The notes below the pieces were generated by a model. It was given only the letters and a program-made list of their open reading frames with translations. It was not told the origin of the DNA and did not search any database. The position numbers were made by a program, and so were the translations under genes. This document shows positions 44,740 through 53,207 of a DNA stretch of 64,000 nucleotides, in pieces (the first letter of the stretch is position 1; every line of letters starts with the position of its first letter). The stretch is from DATBSL01 sp963729875 (GTDB lineage: Bacteria > Acidobacteriota > Vicinamibacteria > Fen-336): contig CAVSPR010000006.1 of the NCBI GenBank assembly GCA_963729875.1, positions 620,001-684,000 on the forward strand, given 5' to 3'.

Positions 44740-45419
44740 TGGCCGAGTCCCTCATCCTCGCGCGCGGCCTGGTCAAGGGCTATCGCACCGCGGCCGGCGA
44801 GGTGCCGGTCCTCCAGGGCGTCGACCTCGACGTGTCGGCGGGGGAGATGGTCGCGGTCGTGGGCGCGTCGGGCGTGGGCAAGTCGACCCTCCTCCACGTG
44901 CTCGGCACGCTGGACCGGCCCGACGGCGGCTCGCTCACGATCGCGGGCGAGGACGTGCTGTGCCTCGCCGAGCCGCGCCGCAGCGCGTTCCGCAACCGGA
45001 CCCTCGGGTTCGTCTTCCAGTTCCACCACCTCCTGCCCGAGTTCTCGGCCCTCGAGAACGTCGCCATGCCCCTGCTGATCGGGCGGGTGCCCCCGGCCGA
45101 GGCCCGGCGCCGCGCGCTCTCGCTCCTCGAGGAAGTGGGCCTCTCCTCCCGCGCCGAACACCGGCCGGGGGCCCTCTCCGGGGGCGAGCAGCAGCGGGTC
45201 GCCGTCGCGCGGGCGCTGTCGACCTCGCCCCGGGCCCTGCTCGCCGACGAGCCCACGGGGGACCTCGACCGCGCCACCGGCCACCGGCTGCACGAGACGC
45301 TGCGCTCGCTCGTCCGGGCGAAGGGCCTCAGCGTCGTGGTCGTCACGCACAACGACGAGCTCGCCCGCGGCTGCGACCGCGTGCTGAAGCTGGAGGGCGG
45401 GCGCCTCCTACCCGCCTGA
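44739..45419 (+). CDS. lolD: Lipoprotein-releasing ABC ATPase LolD
   Basis: A 226-residue ABC ATPase partner of LolC. Walker A VVGASGVGKSTLLHVLGTLD, Q-loop FVFQFHHLLPEFSALENVAM, signature LSGGEQQRVAVARAL, Walker B ALLADEPTGDLD and the H-loop VTHNDELA are complete. The LLPEFSALENVAMPL stretch is characteristic of LolD. The ATG lies in TGATG with the lolC stop. Confidence 0.93.
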   Translation: MAESLILARGLVKGYRTAAGEVPVLQGVDLDVSAGEMVAVVGASGVGKSTLLHVLGTLDRPDGGSLTIAGEDVLCLAEPRRSAFRNRTLGFVFQFHHLLPEFSALENVAMPLLIGRVPPAEARRRALSLLEEVGLSSRAEHRPGALSGGEQQRVAVARALSTSPRALLADEPTGDLDRATGHRLHETLRSLVRAKGLSVVVVTHNDELARGCDRVLKLEGGRLLPA

Positions 45420-45462
45420 TCCGCCGCGGCTTCCGGCCCGCCGAGGGCCCCGCGTTCTGGGC

Positions 45463-45468
45463 TATGAT
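45463..45468 (+). promoter_or_regulatory. Candidate -10 (TATGAT) of clpC
   Basis: TATGAT lies 53 bases upstream of the clpC ATG. No -35 is recognisable. The 102 bases between lolD and clpC otherwise contain nothing notable. Confidence 0.3.
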
Positions 45469-45521
45469 TGGCTTTTGCCGCCGGCGGGCGTGTGGCCGGT
45501 GCATCCCGGGGTCGAGACAGG

Positions 45522-47933
45522 ATGTTCGAGCGCTACACGGAGAGGGCTCGGCGGGTGATCTTTTTCGCCCGCTACGAGGCCAGCCAGCTGGGCAGCGGGG
45601 CGATCGAGACCGAGCACCTGCTGCTGGGGCTGATCCGCGAGGGGAAAGGCCTCACCTCGCGCCTCTTCGCGAAGAGCCAGCTCTCGATGGACCAGATCCG
45701 CAAGGACGTCGAGGGGCGCTCGCCCTACCGGGGGAAGGTGTCCACCTCGCTGGAGATCCCGCTCTCGGCGGAGAGCAAGCGGGTCCTCGGCCACGCGGCC
45801 GAGGAGGCGGAGCGGATGCTCCACAACCACATCGGCACCGAGCACATCCTCCTCGGGCTGATGCGCGAGGAGCGCGGGGTGGCGGCGGCGATCCTCGCCG
45901 AGCGGGGCCTGCGCCTCGTCGGGATCCGCGAGGACATCCTCGGCCTGCTGAACGAGAGGGCCACCACCGGCAAGACGAAGGAGACCCCGCTGCTCTCCGA
46001 GTTCTCCCGCGATCTCACGGAGGCGGCGGCCAAGGGGACGCTCGACCCGCTGGTGGGCCGGGACGAGGAGCTCGAGCGGATCGTCCAGGTGCTCTGCCGC
46101 CGGACCCGCAACAACCCCGTGCTCATCGGGGAGCCGGGGGTCGGCAAGACCGCGCTGGTCGAGGGTCTCGCGAACAAGATCGTCCAGGGCGACGTGCCGG
46201 TCTACCTGGCCGACAAGAGGGTGCTGGCCCTCGACATCTCGCTGATCGTGGCGGGGACGAAGTACCGGGGGCAGTTCGAGGAGCGCCTCAAGACGATCAT
46301 GCGGGAGCTGACGGAGACCCCGAACATCGTCATCTTCATCGACGAGCTGCACACCCTGGTGGGCGCGGGCTCGGCCGAGGGCTCGCTCGACGCCGCGAAC
46401 ATCCTCAAGCCCGCTCTCTCCCGGGGCGAGATCCAGTGCATCGGCGCCACCACCCCGGCCGAGTACCGCAAGCACATCGAGAAGGACCGGGCGCTCGAGC
46501 GGCGCTTCCAGGCGGTCAAGGTGGCCTCCCCGACCGAGGAGCAGACGGTGGACATCCTCCGCGGGGTGAAGGAGCGCTACGAGAAGTTCCACAACGTGCG
46601 GTACCTCGACGAGGCCATCGAGGCGGCGGTCTACCAGTCGAGCCGCTACATCACCGACCGCTTCCTCCCCGACAAGGCCATCGACCTGATCGACGAGGCC
46701 GGCAGCCGCGTCAAGCTGCGCGAGCCGGCGGTCCCGGCGATGGTGCCGGAGGTGCAGGGCCGCCTGCGGCTGGTGCTCGAGCCCGGGGCCGGCGACGCCG
46801 CCGGCGCCTTCTTCCGCGAGGGGGAGGCCGCCGGGCGCGAGAGCGTGCACGTGCTGAGCGAGCAGTGGACCCTCGGCCCGGAGGCGCGCCAGCCGGTGAC
46901 GAAGGCGGACATCGACGACGTGGTCTCCCGCTGGACGGGCATCCCCATCTCCTCGCTGAAGGAGGAGGAGTCGGAAAAGCTCCTGCGCATGGAGCAGGAG
47001 CTCCACCGCCGGATCGTGTCGCAGGACGGCGCGATCAGCGCGGTGGCGCGGGCGATCCGCCGCACCCGGGCCGGGCTCAAGAGCCCCCACCGCCCGGTGG
47101 GCTCCTTCCTCTTCCTCGGCCCCACCGGGGTGGGCAAGACCGAGGTCGCGCGCGGCCTCGCCGCCTTCCTCTTCGGGAGCGAGCGCAACCTCGTCCGCTT
47201 CGACATGTCCGAGTACATGGAGAAGCACTCGGTGAGCAAGCTCATCGGGTCGCCCCCCGGCTACGTCGGCCACGAGGAGGGCGGCCAGCTCACCGAGCGG
47301 GTCAAGCGCAACCCCTACTGCGTGGTGCTCCTCGACGAGATCGAGAAGGCCCACCCCGACACCTTCAACGTGCTGCTGCAGGTGTTCGAGGACGGCCACC
47401 TCACGGACGGCCTCGGGAACTCGGTGGACTTCAAGAACACCATCCTCATCATGACCTCGAACATCGGGGCCCGCTTCATCGAGAAGAGGGGCCGCATGGG
47501 CTTCGCCTCGAGCGGGCCGCGGGAGACCGTGCAGGCCATCAACGAGATGGTGATGGGGGAGGTCAAGCGCACCTTCAACCCGGAGTTCGTCAACCGGATC
47601 GACGAGATCATCATCTTCGACGCCCTGACCGACCAGGACCTGGTGCGGATCACCCGGCTGCTGGTCGAGCAGCTCAACGAGAACCTGAAGGAGAAGGGCA
47701 TCACGATCTCGATCCGCGACGAGGCCGTGGAGTGGCTGCTCGCGCGCACGCTGGCCGACCGCTCCTACGGGGCCCGGCCGCTGCGCCGGGCGATCCAGCG
47801 CCACATCGAGGACGCGCTCTCGGAGGCCTTCATCCGCGGGCAGATCCGGGAGGGCCAGCCGATCGAGGTGGGGGTGAGGGACGGAGGGCTGTGCTACGAG
47901 CAGGGCGTGCGGGGCGGAGCGTTGTCGGCATGA
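45522..47933 (+). CDS. clpC: AAA+ unfoldase ClpC
   Basis: An 803-residue Hsp100 unfoldase that feeds ClpP. The N domain has two repeats (YTERARRVIFFARYEASQLG, IETEHLLLGLIREGKGLTSR, then IGTEHILLGLMREERGVAAA). AAA-1: Walker A GEPGVGKTALVEGLA, Walker B IVIFIDELHTLVGAG. AAA-2: GPTGVGKTEVARGL, VLLDEIEKAHPD. Arg-finger and sensor motifs are normal. The middle domain (residues about 405-468) is unusual: no recognisable UVR coiled-coil motif, only LREPAVPAMVPEVQGRL and FFREGEAAGRESVHVLSEQW. LGL(I/V)GF-type ClpP loop not located with certainty. ATG 45522 after GAGACAGG is used; 4-base overlap with bamA. Confidence 0.92.
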   Translation: MFERYTERARRVIFFARYEASQLGSGAIETEHLLLGLIREGKGLTSRLFAKSQLSMDQIRKDVEGRSPYRGKVSTSLEIPLSAESKRVLGHAAEEAERMLHNHIGTEHILLGLMREERGVAAAILAERGLRLVGIREDILGLLNERATTGKTKETPLLSEFSRDLTEAAAKGTLDPLVGRDEELERIVQVLCRRTRNNPVLIGEPGVGKTALVEGLANKIVQGDVPVYLADKRVLALDISLIVAGTKYRGQFEERLKTIMRELTETPNIVIFIDELHTLVGAGSAEGSLDAANILKPALSRGEIQCIGATTPAEYRKHIEKDRALERRFQAVKVASPTEEQTVDILRGVKERYEKFHNVRYLDEAIEAAVYQSSRYITDRFLPDKAIDLIDEAGSRVKLREPAVPAMVPEVQGRLRLVLEPGAGDAAGAFFREGEAAGRESVHVLSEQWTLGPEARQPVTKADIDDVVSRWTGIPISSLKEEESEKLLRMEQELHRRIVSQDGAISAVARAIRRTRAGLKSPHRPVGSFLFLGPTGVGKTEVARGLAAFLFGSERNLVRFDMSEYMEKHSVSKLIGSPPGYVGHEEGGQLTERVKRNPYCVVLLDEIEKAHPDTFNVLLQVFEDGHLTDGLGNSVDFKNTILIMTSNIGARFIEKRGRMGFASSGPRETVQAINEMVMGEVKRTFNPEFVNRIDEIIIFDALTDQDLVRITRLLVEQLNENLKEKGITISIRDEAVEWLLARTLADRSYGARPLRRAIQRHIEDALSEAFIRGQIREGQPIEVGVRDGGLCYEQGVRGGALSA

Positions 47934-50368
47934 AGCGGGCACGAGCGGCGGTCCTGGGGGCGTGGCTCCTGCTGGCCCTCCCCGCGCCGGAGGCGAGGGC
48001 GCAGCCGGCGGAGCCGGCGCCGGTCGTCGAGCGGATCGAGATCCTGAACAACCAGTACCTCCAGAAGGAGACGCTGCTGTTCTACATCTCGACGAAGCCG
48101 GGCGGCCCGTACGACGAGCGCCAGCTGCGGGAGGACTTCCGGCGGCTCTGGGACACCGGGTTCCTGGACGACCTGCAGATCGAGGTCGTGGACGGTGCCT
48201 CGGGCAAGGTGGTGCGCTTCCGGGTGAGCGAGCGCAAGCGCATCCAGATCGTCGACTTCCGGGGCACCAAGGAGCTCAGCACCTCCACCATCGAGGACGA
48301 GCTCAAGAAGCGCGACGCCCAGATCAAGGTCGACACCTTCTACGACCCCGCCAAGGCCCGCAAGGTCGAGTCCATCATCAGGGAGATGCTGGCCGCGAAG
48401 GGCCGGCCCTTCGCCACCGTGAAGCACGAGACGAAGGGCATAGGCGCCTCCGGCCAGCAGCTCTCCTTCGTCATCGACGCGGGGCCCAAGTCCAAGATCC
48501 ACGAGATCGCCTTCGACGGCAACCAGGTCTTCTCCGACGGCACGCTGCGCGGCCGCCTGAAGAAGATCAAGGAGCCCGGCTTCTTCAACCTGAGCTGGCT
48601 GGGGGGCAAGACCACCTACACCGAGGACAAGTGGCTGGGGGGCGAGGAGGACCCGAGGGGCGATCGCGGGCGGCTCGAGGACTTCTACCTCGACCACGGG
48701 TACGTCACCGCGCGCATCGGGCAGCCGAGGGTCAGCTACACCGACAGCAAGTCCGGCTGGTTCAAGAAGAAGCCGGTGAAGCTGATGCGCCTCGAGATCC
48801 CGGTCACCGAGGGCGCGCAGTACCGCATGGGGGAGCTCAAGTTCGAGGGGCTCACGGTGCTGAAGGAAGACTTCGTCCGCGGCTACTTCAAGATGGTGCC
48901 GGGCTCCGTCTACAACGACTCCAAGTTCAAGAAGGCGTACGAGAAGCTGCGCGACGTCTACGGCAGCCTCGGCTACTTCCAGTGGACGGGGGGCACGCAG
49001 CGCGCTCCCGACGCCGAGCGCAAGGTCGTCGACATCACGGTGAAGATGGAGGAGGACAAGCAGTACTTCGTCGGGCAGATCGCCTTCACCGGGAACGACT
49101 CGACGCGGGACAAGGTGATCAGGCGCGAGATCTACATGAACGAGGGCGACGTGTTCAACACCGAGGCCCTCAAGATGTCGATCAAGCGGGTCAACCAGCT
49201 CGGTTACTTCAAGCCGATGGAGGGCGCCCCCGACATCCGCCCCAGCTCGCGGGCGGACAACAAGGTCGACGTCACGTTCAAGGTCGAGGAGCAGAACCGC
49301 AACCAGTTCACCTTCGGCGGCGGGGTGAGCGGCCTCGAGGGCACCTTCATCAACGCCTCGTTCTCGACCACGAACTTCCTCGGCGCCGGCGAGACCTTCC
49401 AGATCTACGCCCAGAGCGGGAAGCGGACCAAGAACTACTCCCTGTCGGTGAGCGAGCCCTACTTCCTCGACCGCCCGATCACGGCCGGCGTCGACCTCTT
49501 CCGGCGGAAGATCACCTACTACAGCTACGCGAACGTCTCGGGCTACACGCAGGAGAGCACCGGGGCCAGCCTCGTGACCGGCTTCCTGGTGGGGAAGTGG
49601 TCCCGCGCCTTCCTGAACTACACGTACGAGGTGATCAAGCTCTCCGAGGCGGACCCCGCCGAGCTGACCGACCCCTTCTACTCCGGGGCCGGCGGCATCA
49701 ACTACGGCCCGACCTACGACCCGCTGCTCTACGGCGACTTCGGTGAGCGCAAGGAGAGCCGGATCACCCCCAACCTCGTCTACAACACGGTCGACAACCC
49801 CTACAGCCCCCGCGCCGGGATGCGCCACACCGCCACGCTGATGGTCGCGGGGGGGCCCCTCGGGGGCACGGTCGACTACTACCGGCCGAACCTGGAGTCG
49901 ATCGTCTACCTGCCCGTGCGCCGCCGCATGGCGCTCGGCGTGCGGGCGGAGTGGGCCCTCATCCAGCCGTACGGCGACACCAAGGTGCTGCCCCTCTACC
50001 AGCGCTACTTCCTGGGGGGGGAAACCCAGGTGCGCGGGTACAACATCCGCACCATCGGGCCGATCGACTCGCAGGGCCGCGCCCTCGGCGGCAACAAGTT
50101 CGCCCTGTTCAACGCCGAGTACTACGTCGACGTGTTCGGCCCCCTGCGCGTGCTCGCGTTCTTCGACGCCGGCCAGGCCTTCCTCGAGGACGAGCACTTC
50201 GACATCAACCAGATGCGGGTCTCGACCGGGTTCGAGGCGCGCTTCATCATGCCCGTGCTCAACGTCCCGTTCCGCCTCATCTACGCGTGGAATCCCAACC
50301 GGTCCCCGTACGAGAAGCTGTTCGTGCCCTACTCCACGTTCAAGTTCGCCGTCGGTACCACCTTCTAA
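47930..50368 (+). CDS. bamA: Outer membrane beta-barrel assembly protein BamA
   Basis: An 812-residue Omp85 protein that inserts beta-barrels into the outer membrane. A signal peptide (MKRARAAVLGAWLLLALPAP, cut near ARAQ) is followed by about five POTRA domains, seen as VERIEILNNQYLQKETLLFY, IQIVDFRGTKELSTSTIEDE, IHEIAFDGNQVFSDGTLRGR, YRMGELKFEGLTVLKEDFVR and YFVGQIAFTGNDSTRDKVIR. The barrel starts at about residue 455 (FTFGGGVSGLEGTFINASFS), contains VRGYNIRTIGP (VRGF/Y motif of loop 6) and ends with the C-terminal FAVGTTF. ATG overlaps the clpC stop (ATGA). Confidence 0.94.
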   Translation: MKRARAAVLGAWLLLALPAPEARAQPAEPAPVVERIEILNNQYLQKETLLFYISTKPGGPYDERQLREDFRRLWDTGFLDDLQIEVVDGASGKVVRFRVSERKRIQIVDFRGTKELSTSTIEDELKKRDAQIKVDTFYDPAKARKVESIIREMLAAKGRPFATVKHETKGIGASGQQLSFVIDAGPKSKIHEIAFDGNQVFSDGTLRGRLKKIKEPGFFNLSWLGGKTTYTEDKWLGGEEDPRGDRGRLEDFYLDHGYVTARIGQPRVSYTDSKSGWFKKKPVKLMRLEIPVTEGAQYRMGELKFEGLTVLKEDFVRGYFKMVPGSVYNDSKFKKAYEKLRDVYGSLGYFQWTGGTQRAPDAERKVVDITVKMEEDKQYFVGQIAFTGNDSTRDKVIRREIYMNEGDVFNTEALKMSIKRVNQLGYFKPMEGAPDIRPSSRADNKVDVTFKVEEQNRNQFTFGGGVSGLEGTFINASFSTTNFLGAGETFQIYAQSGKRTKNYSLSVSEPYFLDRPITAGVDLFRRKITYYSYANVSGYTQESTGASLVTGFLVGKWSRAFLNYTYEVIKLSEADPAELTDPFYSGAGGINYGPTYDPLLYGDFGERKESRITPNLVYNTVDNPYSPRAGMRHTATLMVAGGPLGGTVDYYRPNLESIVYLPVRRRMALGVRAEWALIQPYGDTKVLPLYQRYFLGGETQVRGYNIRTIGPIDSQGRALGGNKFALFNAEYYVDVFGPLRVLAFFDAGQAFLEDEHFDINQMRVSTGFEARFIMPVLNVPFRLIYAWNPNRSPYEKLFVPYSTFKFAVGTTF

Positions 50369-50377
50369 GGAGAAGAC

Positions 50378-50999
50378 ATGAAGAAGACGTTCGTTGCCGG
50401 CCTCCTCGTCGCGCTCGCCACCGCGGGCACGGCCCTCGCCCAGGAGGCCACCAAGGCCCCCCGCGTCGGTGTCGTCGACATGGCTCGCGTCTCCGCCGAG
50501 AGCCTGATGGGGAAGAGCTACGCTTCCCAGCTCGAGAAGCTGCAGAACGACATCAGCGCCGAGGCCACGAAGAAGCAGTCCGAGCTCGGGAAGCTGGACG
50601 CGGCCATCAAGACGCTGCAGGACGAGCTCGAGAAGCAGGGCTCGGTCCTCAGCCCGGAGGCGCGGGAGCGCAAGCAGCAGGAGATCGTCCGCAAGGGCCG
50701 CGAGCGGCAGGCCTTCCTCGAGGACGGCCAGGCCGACATCAACCGCATGCGCGAGCGGGCCCAGCAGCAGGCCCAGGCGATCAACGGCGAGTTCCAGGTC
50801 AAGGTCCGTCCCCTCGTGGAGCAGGTGGCCAAGGACCGGGGCTTCGACCTCGTGCTCGACGCCCAGGTGGCGTACACGATCAACAAGGACTTCGACATCA
50901 CCCGCGACGTGATCGTGAAGGCCGACGACGCCGAGAAGGCGAAGACCGCGGCGCCCGCCGCGGCGGCGCCCGCCGGCCCCGCCGGCACCCAAGCCGTAG
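50378..50999 (+). CDS. skp: Periplasmic chaperone Skp/OmpH family, frameshift at 3' end
   Basis: About 207 residues. Signal peptide MKKTFVAGLLVALATAGTAL, cut at LAQE. The body is the typical Skp long coiled coil: RVGVVDMARVSAESLMGKSY, EKLQNDISAEATKKQSELGK, ALDQ-less helices and FQVKVRPLVEQVAKDRGFDL with VLDAQVAYTINKDFDITRDV, the family C-terminal motif, followed by an Ala/Pro tail. AAGGAGAAG is the ribosome-binding site. As sequenced the frame runs on for another 730 codons over the fabZ-lpxA gene in the wrong frame; one fewer C near 50988 gives TKP and TAG at 50997-50999, which I take as the real end. Confidence 0.85.
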
Positions 51000-51080
51000 A
51001 GAGGCCCCGCCGCGCGAGTGCGGCCGCGGAGGGGAGGCCCGCACGGCTTCCCTCCGCGTCGGCCGGCGGCGACCGCCCCC

Positions 51081-52340
51081 ATGAGCTCCGGCGAGATCGG
51101 ACGCCTCGTCCGCCAGATCCCGACCCAGTACCCGTTCGTGCTCGTGGACCGCATCCTCGAGCACGACCCCGGGGGGCGGCTCGTGGCGGCGAAGAACGTC
51201 ACCGGCACCGAGGACTTCTTCGCCGGGCACTTCCCGTCCCAGCCGGTCATGCCGGGCGTCCTCATCCTCGAGTCGCTCGCGCAGGCGGCCGGGATCTGGC
51301 TGCTCAAGACGGCCCCCGACCCGCGGCGCGTCGAGGTCCGCGTCGTGGGGTTCGACGACGCGAAGTTCCGCCGCCCGGTCGTCCCCGGGGACCAGCTGCG
51401 CCTCGAGGTCCAGCTCGTGCACCGCCGAGGCGACCTCGTGCGCTTCCGCGGCGAGGTCAGGGTGGGGGAGTCTCGCGCGGCCGAGGCGCGGCTGCTCCTG
51501 CAGGCGGCACTCCTGCCCGAGCCGGAGGTGGACCCTCTCGCCCGCGTGGCGGCCGGAGCCGTCCTCGAGCCCGGCGTGCGGGTGGGGCCGTTCTGCCTCG
51601 TCGGGGCCGGGGTTCGGCTCGGCCGGCGAACGGTCCTCGACTCCCACGTCGTGGTGGACGGCGACACGCGCGTGGGCGAGGGCAACCACTTCTTCCCGTT
51701 CAGCTCGGTCGGCCTCGTCCCCCAGGACCTGAAGTTCCGGGGGGAGCCCTCGCGCGTCGAGGTCGGCGACCGCAACGTCTTCCGCGAGGGCACCACCGTG
51801 CACCGCGGCACGGCCGGGGGCGGCGGGGTGACGCGCATCGGGTCGGACAACCTGTTCATGGCCCAGGTCCACGTGGCGCACGACTGCAGCGTGGGCCACC
51901 ACACGATCTTCGCGAACGGCTCGGCCCTGTCCGGTCACGTCGAGGTCCAGGACTTCGCCACCCTCGGCGGCTTCTCGGGGGTGCACCAGTTCTGCCGGGT
52001 GGGAACCCACGCCTTCATGGGCGGCGGGACCGTCGCCACCCGCGACGTCGCCCCATTCTCGCTGACCGTCGGCAACCGGGCCCTCTTCTACGGGGTCAAC
52101 GCCGTGGGCCTCCGCCGCCACGGCTTTCCCGCGGAGGCGATCGCCGCCCTGCGCCGGGCCTACCGCCTCCTGTCCGGATCGGGGCTGCCCCCGTCCGAGG
52201 CCCTGCGCCGCCTCGAGGCGGAAGGGCCGTTCACCGCGGAGGCGCGCACCGTCATCGAGTTCGTGCGGTCCTCCCGCCGCGGGGTCATCCTGCAGCGGCG
52301 ACGGACGGGCCCTTTCGCCGACGACGCGGCGGAGGCCTAG
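51081..52340 (+). CDS. lpxA: FabZ-LpxA fusion: hydroxyacyl-ACP dehydratase and UDP-GlcNAc acyltransferase
   Basis: One frame of 419 residues. Residues 1-145 are FabZ-like: IGRLVRQIPTQYPFVLVDRI, TEDFFAGHFPSQPVMPGVLI with the catalytic His in AGHFP, and ILESLAQAAGIWLL with the catalytic Glu. Residues 150-419 are LpxA: a left-handed beta helix (ARVAAGAVLEPGVRVGPFCL, VGAGVRLGRRTVLDSHVVVD), FREGTTVHRGTAGGGGVTRI, MAQVHVAHDCSVGHHTIFAN with the catalytic His, and AVGLRRHGFPAEAIAALRRA. The two join at PEPEVDPLARVAAG with almost no linker. It should dehydrate hydroxyacyl-ACP and acylate UDP-GlcNAc, the first lipid A step. ATG 51081 is preferred to an upstream frame. Confidence 0.9.
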   Translation: MSSGEIGRLVRQIPTQYPFVLVDRILEHDPGGRLVAAKNVTGTEDFFAGHFPSQPVMPGVLILESLAQAAGIWLLKTAPDPRRVEVRVVGFDDAKFRRPVVPGDQLRLEVQLVHRRGDLVRFRGEVRVGESRAAEARLLLQAALLPEPEVDPLARVAAGAVLEPGVRVGPFCLVGAGVRLGRRTVLDSHVVVDGDTRVGEGNHFFPFSSVGLVPQDLKFRGEPSRVEVGDRNVFREGTTVHRGTAGGGGVTRIGSDNLFMAQVHVAHDCSVGHHTIFANGSALSGHVEVQDFATLGGFSGVHQFCRVGTHAFMGGGTVATRDVAPFSLTVGNRALFYGVNAVGLRRHGFPAEAIAALRRAYRLLSGSGLPPSEALRRLEAEGPFTAEARTVIEFVRSSRRGVILQRRRTGPFADDAAEA

Positions 52341-52367
52341 CCCTCGGCGGGGGCCGGGACGAGGCAG

Positions 52368-53207
52368 ATGGCGGGGGAGCCGCTGGGGCTGATCGCGGGG
52401 AACGGCCGGTTCCCATTCCTCGCGGCCGCGGGCGCGCGCCGGGCCGGGCGGCGCGTCGTGGCCCTGGCCATCCGGGAGGAGGCCTCTCCCGAGCTCGAGC
52501 GGGAGGTCGACGAGATCCACTGGATCGGGCTGGGCCAGCTCGGCCGCGGGATCGCCATCCTCAAGCGCGTGGGCGCCCGGGAGGCCGTCATGGCCGGCCA
52601 GGTGAAGCACCGGCAGATCTTCTCGGAGGTCGTGCCCGACCTGAAGCTTCTCGGGGTCCTCGCCCGCCTCGCCTTCCAGAACACGGACAGCCTGATCGGG
52701 GCGGTCGCGGACGCCCTCGCGCGCGACGGCATCACCCTGCTGCCCTCCGTCGCCTTCCTCGGCGACCATTTGGCGCTCCCGGGGCCGATGACCCGCCGCC
52801 GACCCGACCGCGACGAGCGCCGCGACGTCGAGTACGGCGAGACGGTGGCCCGTGCCCTGGCCGGGCTCGACCTCGGCCAGACCGCCGTCGTCAAGCACCG
52901 GGCGGCGGTCGCCCTGGAGGCGATGGAGGGGACCGACGAGACCATCCTCAGGGCCGGTCGCATCGCCGGCCCGGGCACGGTCGTGGTCAAGGTGTCGAAG
53001 CCGCGCCAGGACATGCGCTTCGACGTCCCCGTGGTGGGGGAGGGCACGCTCGCGGCGATGCGCGAGGCCGGCTCGCGGGTCCTGGCCGTGGACGCCGGGC
53101 GCACGCTGATGATCGACCGACCCGCGCTGCTCGCGCGGGCGGAGAGCGACGGGACGGCCGTCGTCGGCCTCGACCCCGCGAAAACGGAGGGAGCACAGCA
53201 TGGGTGA
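52368..53207 (+). CDS. lpxI: UDP-2,3-diacylglucosamine pyrophosphatase LpxI
   Basis: A 279-residue enzyme that cleaves UDP-2,3-diacylglucosamine to lipid X, the LpxH alternative. Family markers: LGLIAGNGRFPFLAAAGARR at the N terminus, IHWIGLGQLGRGIAILKRVG, EAVMAGQVKHRQIFSEVVPD, QTAVVKHRAAVALEAMEGTD and VVVKVSKPRQDMRFDVPVVG with the metal-binding Asp. It follows lpxA by 27 bases and overlaps the next gene by eight. LpxI rather than LpxH is known from Alphaproteobacteria and several other phyla. Confidence 0.9.
   Translation: MAGEPLGLIAGNGRFPFLAAAGARRAGRRVVALAIREEASPELEREVDEIHWIGLGQLGRGIAILKRVGAREAVMAGQVKHRQIFSEVVPDLKLLGVLARLAFQNTDSLIGAVADALARDGITLLPSVAFLGDHLALPGPMTRRRPDRDERRDVEYGETVARALAGLDLGQTAVVKHRAAVALEAMEGTDETILRAGRIAGPGTVVVKVSKPRQDMRFDVPVVGEGTLAAMREAGSRVLAVDAGRTLMIDRPALLARAESDGTAVVGLDPAKTEGAQHG

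Noticed and set aside
44537..47929. A very long plus-strand frame running upstream of bamA over lolC, lolD and clpC
   Set aside because: It is open only because stops are rare at this G+C. It is out of frame with three well-conserved genes and its translation is Arg/Gly/Pro-rich with no motif. BamA starts at 47930 with a signal peptide.
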